From a virus, in IMG/VR virus record IMGVR_UViG_3300047557_001693, positions 1 through 64,000 of that record: a stretch of 64,000 bases of DNA. One strand, 5' to 3'. This document shows, piece after piece, positions 33,948 to 41,184 of the stretch (its first letter is position 1; each line of letters opens with the position of its first letter). The notes below the pieces were generated by a model. It was not told the DNA's origin, searched no databases, and saw nothing but the letters and a program-made list of their open reading frames with translations. A program made the translations under genes and the position numbers.

Positions 33948-33955
33948 TATATTTG
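33948..33955 (+). promoter_or_regulatory. Promoter -7 box (TATATTTG) directly before the exported-protein gene
   Basis: TATATTTGTA lies just after the lysozyme stop and ends five bases before the next ATG, so its mRNA would start at about the start codon. It suggests that the exported cassette has its own transcript inside the lysis block. No clear -33 TTTG is seen. Confidence 0.55.
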
Positions 33956-33960
33956 TATAT

Positions 33961-35313
33961 ATGATTAGGTATATTTTAATTATACTATTTATATATACTA
34001 AAGTATATTCACAAGGTTCTAATACTTGTACAGGTGCTGCAGCTAATCCTGTAACTTTACCATTCTTTACTAATAATCAAACTACTTGTGGTGATTTAAA
34101 TGATTATACAGGAAGTAATCCATGTATATTTACAACCACAGGTAATTATTATGGTGGACAAGATTGGTTATATAGTTTTGTTCCACCTCAAGATGGTTAT
34201 ATAAATATTGTTCTTAATGATGTACAACCAGCTACAAATACATATCCAACACTTGTATTATCAAGTGCATGTCCTGGAACTGCAGGAGCATGTATGGGAT
34301 TTTCAATATATAATCCAGCAACTAGTAATGCATCTATAGTTGAATATGTACAAGGAGGTCAAACTTACTTTGTTTTAGTAGATACTTATGTTTGGGGAAA
34401 TATATTTTCAAACTGTTATCAATTTGATTTAAATATTCAATTTACTCCTGTACCAGTTCAACCTGCTTGTACTAATATTGGATTTAGTAATAACAATTTT
34501 ACAGGATGGTTTGGTACAACAGGTTTATCTACAAGAGCATACATTGGTGCACCAACACCTAATTATGATGCAACAGCATTAGGTATAGTTAATGGAAGAC
34601 ATACTATAATGACAGGTGGTAATGATCCTTGTGCAGGATTTCCAAGAGTAGATCCATTAGGTGGACCATTTTCTGTTAGATTAGGAGATGCTAATGTTAA
34701 TTCTCAAGCAGAACAATTAACACAAACATTTATGGTAACTAATACTAATAATAGTTTTACATATAGATATGCTGTAGTGTTTGAAGATCCTGGTCATACA
34801 TCTAATGAACAACCTTTTTTTAGAGCATTATTAAGAGATCAGAATGGTAATGTTATTCCATGTTCAGAATTTGTAGTATCTGCTGCTGGTAATTTACCTG
34901 GATTTTTTAACTCACCAAACTGTACAGGAGTTAGATATAAACCTTGGAGTACAGTAAATGTAGACCTAGATAACTATATAGGACAAGCAGTTACAGCAGA
35001 ATTTACTACAGGAGATTGTACTCAAAGTGCACACTATGGTTATGCTTATATAGATGCTGCATGTTCACAATCATTTTTAGATGCATATCCTGATACTATA
35101 TGTGTAGGAGAAACTATAACATTAACTGCACCTAATGGTTATCAATCTTATCAATGGTTACCTACTAATCAAACTACACAAAGTATTAATGTTACACCAT
35201 CTGTAAGTACAAATTATCAATTAAATTTAGTATCATTTAATGGATGTGTTAGAACAGTTCAGTTACCCATTGTAGTTGTACCAGATCCTACTGCTGCTAT
35301 ATACACAAACTAG
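33961..35313 (+). CDS. Exported host-like surface protein (gliding-motility/T9SS-associated domains)
   Basis: A 450-residue protein with signal peptide MIRYILIILFIYTKVYSQ. Domain 1 (about 20-165) is a Cys-containing beta domain with FVPPQDGYINIVLND and QGGQTYFVLVDTY, like the pre-peptidase C-terminal type. Domain 2 (about 170-370) matches a module I know from large secreted gliding-associated proteins of Flavobacteria: NFTGWFGTTG, GRHTIMTGGNDPCAGFP, FRYAVVFEDPGH-type strands and HYGYAYIDAAC. Domain 3 is a PKD/Ig-like unit (DTICVGETITLTAPNGYQSY) ending PDPTAAIYTN at the stop. Nothing like this is needed for virion assembly. It is probably exported to the host surface; its purpose is unknown. 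Confidence 0.8.
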   Translation: MIRYILIILFIYTKVYSQGSNTCTGAAANPVTLPFFTNNQTTCGDLNDYTGSNPCIFTTTGNYYGGQDWLYSFVPPQDGYINIVLNDVQPATNTYPTLVLSSACPGTAGACMGFSIYNPATSNASIVEYVQGGQTYFVLVDTYVWGNIFSNCYQFDLNIQFTPVPVQPACTNIGFSNNNFTGWFGTTGLSTRAYIGAPTPNYDATALGIVNGRHTIMTGGNDPCAGFPRVDPLGGPFSVRLGDANVNSQAEQLTQTFMVTNTNNSFTYRYAVVFEDPGHTSNEQPFFRALLRDQNGNVIPCSEFVVSAAGNLPGFFNSPNCTGVRYKPWSTVNVDLDNYIGQAVTAEFTTGDCTQSAHYGYAYIDAACSQSFLDAYPDTICVGETITLTAPNGYQSYQWLPTNQTTQSINVTPSVSTNYQLNLVSFNGCVRTVQLPIVVVPDPTAAIYTN

Positions 35314-35339
35314 GTACAATAAGTAGTATAATTTTTGCT

Positions 35340-35347
35340 TATATTTG
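35340..35347 (+). promoter_or_regulatory. Promoter -7 box (TATATTTG)
   Basis: TATATTTGCA in the 81-base gap matches TAnnTTTG and would give a leader of about 40 bases. The leader contains CATAAGATA and TATCTTATG, which can pair as a 9-bp hairpin ending at the start codon of the next gene. Confidence 0.6.
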
Positions 35348-35394
35348 CAGTGAAATAAGGTGTTTCATAAGATATACGATGTAATATTTATCTT

Positions 35395-35862
35395 ATGAAA
35401 TACAAATTTTTAATATCATTTTTTGCAATATTACTGTTTTCAGTAGGAAGTTCTCCAGAACCTTTTACAAAAGGTGATGTAAGAATTGTACCTATTATTG
35501 AGAATGAAGATCTAGGTCCTAAGTATTGGTACATAAGGACTATTAAACTGTATTATAAAGATAAATTACCTCATGGGATAGAACTTAGAAAAGGTCCTCC
35601 TTTGGATTCTTATTGTTCTGATGAGACTGATTTAACATTTTACTCTAACTCTGATTCATTAACTATCAAGAGTCATAGTAGACTTTCTTGTGAAATATTA
35701 GCAATGTATAACTTGTCAGAAAAAGAGTCTGATTGGTTAAAATCTCATTTAGTATATAGATTAAAAATATACAATATAGTTACTGAAAATAAGTATTATA
35801 TCTATGTAGATAATGTATCTTATTTTAAGGATTTATTTAACAAATATAATGTAAACTATTAG
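35395..35862 (+). CDS. Exported protein of unknown function
   Basis: A 155-residue protein with signal peptide MKYKFLISFFAILLFSVGSS. The mature part is beta-rich with two Cys (SYCSDETDL and RLSCEILAMY) that could form a disulfide, followed by an amphipathic helix (SEKESDWLKSHLVYRLKI). It has its own promoter, and a hairpin (CATAAGATA/TATCTTATG) just before its ATG may hide the start codon and regulate translation. It sits among three other exported proteins. I do not recognise the family. Confidence 0.65.
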   Translation: MKYKFLISFFAILLFSVGSSPEPFTKGDVRIVPIIENEDLGPKYWYIRTIKLYYKDKLPHGIELRKGPPLDSYCSDETDLTFYSNSDSLTIKSHSRLSCEILAMYNLSEKESDWLKSHLVYRLKIYNIVTENKYYIYVDNVSYFKDLFNKYNVNY

Positions 35863-35910
35863 GTATAAATGGTAATCTGTATATTAAGTATATTTGTTAA
35901 AAGATTTGTT

Positions 35911-36471
35911 ATGAAAAATTTGTTTTTGTCATTATTTTTTATATTGTTAACTATAACAGTATTTGGACAGGTACCAACACCTAATATTGCTGATGGACAA
36001 GTAGTATGTCCTAATGCAGTACATTTCTATGGAGATCAAGTAATTAACCCTACTTCAACATATACATTTAACATTTTACCTCCACAAGCATTTACTGTTG
36101 TTGGACAACAAATACAAGTTACTTGGTTAACACCTGGAGTATACACTATGACTATGACAGAAACTAATGCAGCAGGTTGTCAATTTGTAACAGTAGCTAA
36201 TATAACTGTACAACCTAATGTTATTGCTACAATAGACCCTATAGTATTATGTCAAGATGGTGGTAATGTAACTATTACAGGACAAAATCTTGGTACTAAT
36301 CCTATATTTAATGGACCTGGAGTATCAGGAAATACTTTTAACCCTGCAGGATTAGCTCCTGGAACTTATAATATAACTGTTGTTTCTCAGACTGCAAATG
36401 GCTGTTCTATTACTGGAGCAGGTACTGCAACTGTAGAACCTTTACCTACTGGAATAATATATACTGACTAA
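35911..36471 (+). CDS. Exported PKD/Ig-like repeat protein
   Basis: A 186-residue protein with signal peptide MKNLFLSLFFILLTITVFGQ. I chose this ATG because the signal peptide starts there. Two PKD/Ig-like modules follow, the first with TPGVYTMTMTETNAAGCQFV and the second with LAPGTYNITVVSQTANGCSI. It ends with the PLPTGIIYTD tail, nearly the same phrase as the end of the 450-residue exported protein. The modules are typical of large T9SS-secreted adhesins of Bacteroidota. Its TAA stop overlaps the ATG of the sorting-domain protein, so the two are coupled in translation and may work together. Confidence 0.75.
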   Translation: MKNLFLSLFFILLTITVFGQVPTPNIADGQVVCPNAVHFYGDQVINPTSTYTFNILPPQAFTVVGQQIQVTWLTPGVYTMTMTETNAAGCQFVTVANITVQPNVIATIDPIVLCQDGGNVTITGQNLGTNPIFNGPGVSGNTFNPAGLAPGTYNITVVSQTANGCSITGAGTATVEPLPTGIIYTD

Positions 36472-37022
36472 TGAAATATACACTACTTACATTATTGATA
36501 AGTATGAATCTCATGGCACAAACAACATATGAATTATGTGATTCATATATTCAGAAGGAAATAAGAGCAAACACTTCAGCACAATCTATAAACTGGAGTG
36601 TTTCCCCTTTAATACCTTATCAAGTTAATGATGATGTTATGACAATAACTATCAGTGACTTGGGTACATATGTAATTACTGCTACTTTTAGCAATGGTTA
36701 TTGTTATACTAAAGACTTATTAGTATTACAAATCATTGAATGTAAGGAAAGTTTTTTATGGATACCTAATTCATTTACACCTAATGATGATAGAGTTAAT
36801 GATACATTTGGTGCTTATGGAATTAACATTAAAGATTTTAAACTTACTATCTGGAATAGATGGGGAGAATTACTTTTTGTAAGTAATGATTTAAACAATA
36901 GATGGGATGGTACATACAAAGGTGAAATTTGCCAAGATGATGTCTATACCTATAAACTTAGTTATAAAGATGTAAACAATAAACAATACACCAAATTTGG
37001 TAGAGTAACACTTTTTAAATAA
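36471..37022 (+). CDS. Exported protein with T9SS type B sorting domain (CHU_C)
   Basis: A 183-residue protein with signal peptide MKYTLLTLLISMNLMAQ, a short beta domain, and from about residue 95 to the end a full gliding-motility-associated C-terminal domain. The landmarks are WIPNSFTPNDDRVNDTF, then LTIWNRWGELLF, RWDGTYKGE, DDVYTYKLSYKD and a final GRVTLFK. In Bacteroidota this domain sends proteins through the type IX secretion system to the cell surface or outside. The family match is clear by eye. That the phage protein really uses host T9SS is inference. It follows the PKD-repeat gene with overlapping stop and start. Confidence 0.88.
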   Translation: MKYTLLTLLISMNLMAQTTYELCDSYIQKEIRANTSAQSINWSVSPLIPYQVNDDVMTITISDLGTYVITATFSNGYCYTKDLLVLQIIECKESFLWIPNSFTPNDDRVNDTFGAYGINIKDFKLTIWNRWGELLFVSNDLNNRWDGTYKGEICQDDVYTYKLSYKDVNNKQYTKFGRVTLFK

Positions 37023-37030
37023 CCTAACTT

Positions 37031-37339
37031 ATGAATCAACCAATTCTTTTAGCTTTAATTGCACTAGGTTCAGCTGTAGTAACTACAATTGTACCTAGAT
37101 TATTTAGTAAAAAGAAAGATACAGTAGATATGCTTGCTGAAATTCAAGATAAACTATATAGTGAAATAGATAGACTTGAAAAAAAGATTACTATTCTTGA
37201 ACAAAGAGAACATGAAGCATATCTATTAGAAGAAAAATTAGTTAAAAGAATAGCAGAATTAGAACAAGAAAATATAAGACAAGCAAATGAAATTCAACAA
37301 CTTAAAGCAGAACTTGAGAAATATGTCAAAAATAGTTAA
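37031..37339 (+). CDS. Membrane-anchored coiled-coil protein, lysis-block candidate
   Basis: A 102-residue protein with one N-terminal transmembrane segment (ILLALIALGSAVVTTIVPRL) followed by a continuous charged coiled coil to the end (AEIQDKLYSEIDRLEKKITI...). This layout is like inner-membrane spanins or holin partners. It overlaps the holin candidate by 17 bases and stands two genes before the M15 peptidase, so a role in lysis is likely. A DNA-ejection or structural role cannot be excluded. Confidence 0.6.
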   Translation: MNQPILLALIALGSAVVTTIVPRLFSKKKDTVDMLAEIQDKLYSEIDRLEKKITILEQREHEAYLLEEKLVKRIAELEQENIRQANEIQQLKAELEKYVKNS

Positions 37340-37583
37340 GAACTCTTTCATTGAATCTTTTAAAGGAAACAATGGTAAGATAGATCATAAAAGATTAACT
37401 GTATTTGCATTTGTAATAGGATTCTTTATTACAACAGGAATTATACTTTATAAAAAAAATCAAATACCTAATTCAGAATTAGTAGAAATAGTATTAATAA
37501 CAATGACATCTGTTATACTAGGAGGGATGGGTTTGACTAAAATAAAAACAAAAATAGAAAAACAGACAGAAAATGAAACTTAG
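37323..37583 (+). CDS. Holin candidate
   Basis: An 86-residue protein starting MSKIVKNSFIESFKGNNGKI. Two hydrophobic stretches, VFAFVIGFFITTGIILY and VEIVLITMTSVILGGMGL, are separated by a short polar loop, and the ends are highly charged. This matches class II holins, which make inner-membrane holes that free the endolysin. It overlaps the M15 peptidase gene by 11 bases and follows the coiled-coil gene. The longer reading from an upstream ATG would overlap more and lengthen the soluble N-terminus. The assignment is by topology and neighbours. Confidence 0.65.
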   Translation: MSKIVKNSFIESFKGNNGKIDHKRLTVFAFVIGFFITTGIILYKKNQIPNSELVEIVLITMTSVILGGMGLTKIKTKIEKQTENET

Positions 37584-38085
37584 TAGAAACTTTAGCTTAG
37601 ATGAGATGTTAAAATCTCAGACAGCAAGTAGATGGGGATTTGATGAGCAATTCAATCCTCCTGATGAGGTAATAAACAATTTAACTTTGTTGTGTACAAA
37701 AGTACTACAACCTATTAGAGATGCATTAAAAGCTAGTATTACTGTAACTTCAGGTTATAGATGTCCTAGACTTAATGCTAAAATAGGTGGTGCATATACT
37801 ATTATTAATGGTAAACCTGTACAAACTTCACAGCACTGTTATGGTCAGGCAGCAGATATTAACTTTATTAAAGATGGTAAAGAATTTAATGGTTCTTTAG
37901 TATCTGTAATAAAAGATTTATGTGCAGATCCTGATTTTAAATTTGATCAATGTATATTAGAATTTGGTTCTGATGAGAATCCTTCATGGATTCACATATC
38001 ATATTCTAATGATAACAATAGAATGCAAGTATTAAGAGCATATAAATCTGGTAAAAAAACTTTATACAAACCCTGGAAACTATGA
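37573..38085 (+). CDS. M15 family peptidase (endolysin)
   Basis: A 170-residue zinc D-Ala-D-Ala carboxypeptidase/L-Ala-D-Glu endopeptidase type. The N-terminal SLDEMLKSQTASRWG and the VTSGYRCPRLNAKIGGA motif are standard for Peptidase_M15_3. Zinc ligands appear as SQHCYGQAADI (H and D) and WIHIS (H). The enzyme cuts peptide cross-links of peptidoglycan and probably works with the GH24 lysozyme encoded 3.6 kb upstream. No signal peptide is present. The stop overlaps the next gene by four bases. Confidence 0.9.
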   Translation: MKLSRNFSLDEMLKSQTASRWGFDEQFNPPDEVINNLTLLCTKVLQPIRDALKASITVTSGYRCPRLNAKIGGAYTIINGKPVQTSQHCYGQAADINFIKDGKEFNGSLVSVIKDLCADPDFKFDQCILEFGSDENPSWIHISYSNDNNRMQVLRAYKSGKKTLYKPWKL

Positions 38086-38669
38086 GTAAAAATAAATCTT
38101 GGTTTACTATTGAAAGAATAACAATAATTGTATTATTAGTTATGTTATTCTTATTACAACAATGTCACAATGCATGTCCTAAAGAACCTTGGGAAGTAAC
38201 TAAAACAGTTATTAAAACTCACAGAGATACTATTACTAAGGTTAAAGTGGATACTATTACAAAGTATGTTACTTTAAAAGTACCTAAACCAACTCCTGAT
38301 CCTCAAGATACTGTATTAAGTGTATATACTCAAGAGCATAGTGACAGTAGTTTAGATGCTATATTTATTAGTAAAGTAGATGGTGTATTAGTAAGCTCTG
38401 ATTTTAAATACAAACTTAAGGTACCTAAAGAAATATATAGAACCATTACTCAAGTAGATACAATAACTAATACTGTAACTAATATAGTTAAGGTTAATAA
38501 GAATGTATTAGCAATGGGTGGTTTAATATTAGCTAGTCCAACAGCATATGGTTTTGATGCAGGTATGGGTATATCTTTTTATCACAAAAAAGGTTATCTT
38601 TACCAGCTGAACTATCTACCACTATCTAGGACAGTAGTAGTAGGTTTTTCATACCAATTAAATAGATAA
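38082..38669 (+). CDS. Spanin-like membrane protein
   Basis: A 195-residue protein with one N-terminal membrane segment (ITIIVLLVMLFLLQQC) and a periplasmic part full of Thr/Asp/Ile/Val repeats (THRDTITKVKVDTITKYVTL; DTITNTVTNIVKVNKNVLAM). The C-terminus is a hydrophobic, aromatic-rich beta region (YQLNYLPLSRTVVVGFSYQL) that could insert into the outer membrane. Proteins of this kind are often annotated as inner-membrane spanins or as unknown in Bacteroidota phages. It closes the lysis block. The Cys after the hydrophobic run does not make a good lipobox. Confidence 0.6.
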   Translation: MSKNKSWFTIERITIIVLLVMLFLLQQCHNACPKEPWEVTKTVIKTHRDTITKVKVDTITKYVTLKVPKPTPDPQDTVLSVYTQEHSDSSLDAIFISKVDGVLVSSDFKYKLKVPKEIYRTITQVDTITNTVTNIVKVNKNVLAMGGLILASPTAYGFDAGMGISFYHKKGYLYQLNYLPLSRTVVVGFSYQLNR

Positions 38670-38671
38670 TT

Positions 38672-39424
38672 ATGATAACTCTAAACCAAATGATTTATCA
38701 GATATATGAAGACCTTCAGATTTCATCTGATGATACTTCATTAGATAAACGTTTAATTAAAGATTTAATTAATCAAGAGAGAGCTAATTGGATAAGAAAA
38801 GAACATAATAAGAACAGAAGTATTGATGATAATATTATACAAGATTTAGGTTGTGTACCTATGTCATTAGTTAATAGACAATCTGATAACTGTTGTGATG
38901 TATTTATAGATTGTAAAATACTTAGATCATCAACTAAAATACCTAATGCAATAGAATTAAACCATGAAAAAATTATTACAAGAATTGCTCCTGTCGATTT
39001 CATGTCTATCCCTATTTATTTTATGGATTATGATCATGCTATTTATTATGGCAATGGTAGGTATAATACCAAATCATTAGGTGCATTTATTAAAAATAAT
39101 TATCTATATATTGTTTATAATAAAGGTAATCACAACAAACTTATTGAAACTTTAAATATTCAAGGAGTATTTGAAGACCCTACAGAAGCAGGTACTTATC
39201 AAACTTGTGATGGTAAACCATGTTTTACTTGGGATTCTCGTTATCCTATTAATGCATGGATGTGGCAAACACTTGTTAAACCTGCTGTTCTTAATGAATT
39301 GAGAACTAAGAGAACTCTTTATAGAGATGAAAATAACAATGCTAAAGATGATGCTATACCAACAGTAGCAGCTAATTTTACACAAGCTGGTACTGATCCT
39401 GGTAGCAATAGACAACAAGAATGA
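38672..39424 (+). CDS. Ring-like / tail adaptor protein
   Basis: A 250-residue protein starting MITLNQMIYQIYEDLQISSD. An N-terminal helical KRLIKDLINQERANWIRKEH region, a VPMSLVNRQSDNCCDVFIDC middle and a long loop region resemble the P22 gp4-like adaptor and ring proteins described for crass-like tails. The C-terminal tail is Gln- and Gly-rich. It is followed by an HU/IHF-like gene with a four-base overlap. The name is by layout and gene order, as direct motif support is weak. Confidence 0.6.
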   Translation: MITLNQMIYQIYEDLQISSDDTSLDKRLIKDLINQERANWIRKEHNKNRSIDDNIIQDLGCVPMSLVNRQSDNCCDVFIDCKILRSSTKIPNAIELNHEKIITRIAPVDFMSIPIYFMDYDHAIYYGNGRYNTKSLGAFIKNNYLYIVYNKGNHNKLIETLNIQGVFEDPTEAGTYQTCDGKPCFTWDSRYPINAWMWQTLVKPAVLNELRTKRTLYRDENNNAKDDAIPTVAANFTQAGTDPGSNRQQE

Positions 39425-39945
39425 CAAGAAAAGATTCTAAAAATAAGTTTGATATAAATATTGGTTATGATGATATATATAACCATTATAAGAATTCTAC
39501 ATCATCTAATATTAGCAAAGAAAAATATAATACTGTATTCACTCAGGTTTTTGATGAACTAATGGATATGGTTATTAAGAATGGATATAGTCTTAAGTTT
39601 CCACATAAGTTTGGAACATTAGAAATACAGAAGAAAAAACAGAAAATTGTTTACAGTAAAGATGGTACTGTAAACAGAATCTGTTATAAGGTAGATTGGA
39701 AGGCAACTAAAGAATACTGGAAGAAAGTATATGGTGATATATCTGCTGAAGAATTAAAGACTATAACTAACAAACCTAAAATATATTGTAAAAACAAATA
39801 CAGGATGAAATTTAAATATATCAAGAATGATGCACAATATAAAGGTAAATCATTAGTAATGTTTATACCTACAAGAAAATGGTGCAGAGAACTTGCTAAT
39901 CATTTAAAGAGTGATCCTTATAAAACAGATTATAAAGAATATTAA
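39421..39945 (+). CDS. HU/IHF-like DNA-binding protein with basic extension
   Basis: A 174-residue protein. The first 75 residues hold two helices (VFTQVFDELMDMVIKNG) and a YSLKFPHKFGTLEIQKKK segment, close to the FGxFxVR arm pattern of HU and IHF. The rest is a basic region with VDWKATKEYWKKVYGD and a C-terminal MKFKYIKNDAQYKG segment. Crass-like phages are known for IHF-like genes in this part of the genome. The second such protein in this window lies at 10646-10918, so the pair might form a heterodimer. Confidence 0.6.
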   Translation: MTRKDSKNKFDINIGYDDIYNHYKNSTSSNISKEKYNTVFTQVFDELMDMVIKNGYSLKFPHKFGTLEIQKKKQKIVYSKDGTVNRICYKVDWKATKEYWKKVYGDISAEELKTITNKPKIYCKNKYRMKFKYIKNDAQYKGKSLVMFIPTRKWCRELANHLKSDPYKTDYKEY

Positions 39946-39947
39946 CA

Positions 39948-40226
39948 ATGCATTTAATAGCTACAACAATGGATAAAAAACATAATCGTTGGGAGAAATC
40001 TGAAACTTCTAATGGTATTACAAAAAGAGTTTGTGTTGAACAAGTAGAAAATGGTTTTGTAATTACAATGGAAAAATATGGTTCATCTGGTGAAGATGAA
40101 AAATATGTTAGTGAATGTAAGAAATACATCTCTAAGAAAAATCCATTAGAAGGTCAACAACCTAAAACTGAAGAGGAGTCTTATGAAGATAAGATTCTTG
40201 ATGGTTTAGAAAATCTTTCATTCTAA
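39948..40226 (+). CDS. Hypothetical 92-residue protein
   Basis: The protein has NRWEKSETSNGITKRVCVEQ followed by ENGFVITMEKYG and a KYVSECKKYISKKNP helix, ending in an acidic tail. I recall similar short proteins (a W-x-K-x-E-x-S-x-G start and a VENGFxI strand) beside tail genes in Bacteroidota phages, always uncharacterised. A second ATG eight codons in (MDKKHN) is an alternative start. Confidence 0.6.
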   Translation: MHLIATTMDKKHNRWEKSETSNGITKRVCVEQVENGFVITMEKYGSSGEDEKYVSECKKYISKKNPLEGQQPKTEEESYEDKILDGLENLSF

Positions 40227-40234
40227 TATAAATT

Positions 40235-41173
40235 ATGGCAATCTCTGGAAAACATGTTAGTCTTAAAACCATAGTAGAAAGAGTCTACATGGATTTTGGC
40301 TTTAATTACAGCCTATCATTTACTGAAGCAGCTGAATGGGCAGGTAGTATTTTAGCTTTATTAAAAGTTCCTCTTAGTCTTCAAAACAAGGTTGAGGAAA
40401 TAACTATTGAAGAATCCAGAGGTGTATTGCCTTGTGATTTAGAATCTATTGTACAAACTGCTAGAATGGTAGAGGCAGGTAATGATGGTTGTACATCAAT
40501 GGTAATATCTACATTAGATAGAGGTACAGAATATGTTGAAGTATCTGCTATTGATATAGTTAACAGAAAGTTTAAACTATGTGGATGTAATTCATTTACT
40601 ACTTGTGATGAGTGTACACCAGAAGGATGTGATCCAGGTAAACCTATTATTAGATCAGCAGGTGGTTCTTTAGCTAAACCTAATTACAGATTAGAGCCTA
40701 TGAGATGGGCTACTGATACTTTTCATACTAAACAACATTGTTCAGATTATGACTTTTATTGTAAGTCTAATCATACTTATACAGTAAGTGGTAATCATAT
40801 ATTTACCAATTTTACTAATGGTAGAGTGTTAATGTCATACTTGGCAATTCCTACTGATGAAGAAGGATTTCCTATGATACCTGCTGATGAGTGGTGGAGA
40901 CAAGCTGTACAATATGAGATTGCTTACAAGATTGCATTTAAACAATTTATACAAGGTAATATTACTGATAAAGTATTCCAAATGATTGAGAGAGAAAGAG
41001 ATTGGAAAGTTGCTCAAGCAGTTAATAAAACTAAGACACCTTCTATTGATGAAATGGAATCATTCAAGAATCAGTGGCTTAAACTTATTCCTCAATATAA
41101 CAATCATAACAACATGTTTAGAAACATGCAGTTACCTGAAAAAATGTTTAATCACCCATATAGATATTTTTAA
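40235..41173 (+). CDS. Ring-like / tail hub adaptor protein
   Basis: A 312-residue protein starting MAISGKHVSLKTIVERVYMD. Helical N-terminus, a central Cys-rich loop (LCGCNSFTTCDECTPEGC), and a YLAIPTDEEGFPMIPADEWW motif followed by the amphipathic helix QYEIAYKIAFKQFI. The YLAIP-TDEEGFP-x-IP phrase is typical of crass-like ring proteins that line the portal-proximal channel. It directly precedes the very large stabilisation-like protein. The Cys cluster might bind metal. Confidence 0.65.
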   Translation: MAISGKHVSLKTIVERVYMDFGFNYSLSFTEAAEWAGSILALLKVPLSLQNKVEEITIEESRGVLPCDLESIVQTARMVEAGNDGCTSMVISTLDRGTEYVEVSAIDIVNRKFKLCGCNSFTTCDECTPEGCDPGKPIIRSAGGSLAKPNYRLEPMRWATDTFHTKQHCSDYDFYCKSNHTYTVSGNHIFTNFTNGRVLMSYLAIPTDEEGFPMIPADEWWRQAVQYEIAYKIAFKQFIQGNITDKVFQMIERERDWKVAQAVNKTKTPSIDEMESFKNQWLKLIPQYNNHNNMFRNMQLPEKMFNHPYRYF

Positions 41174-41184
41174 TTTGAAGACAT

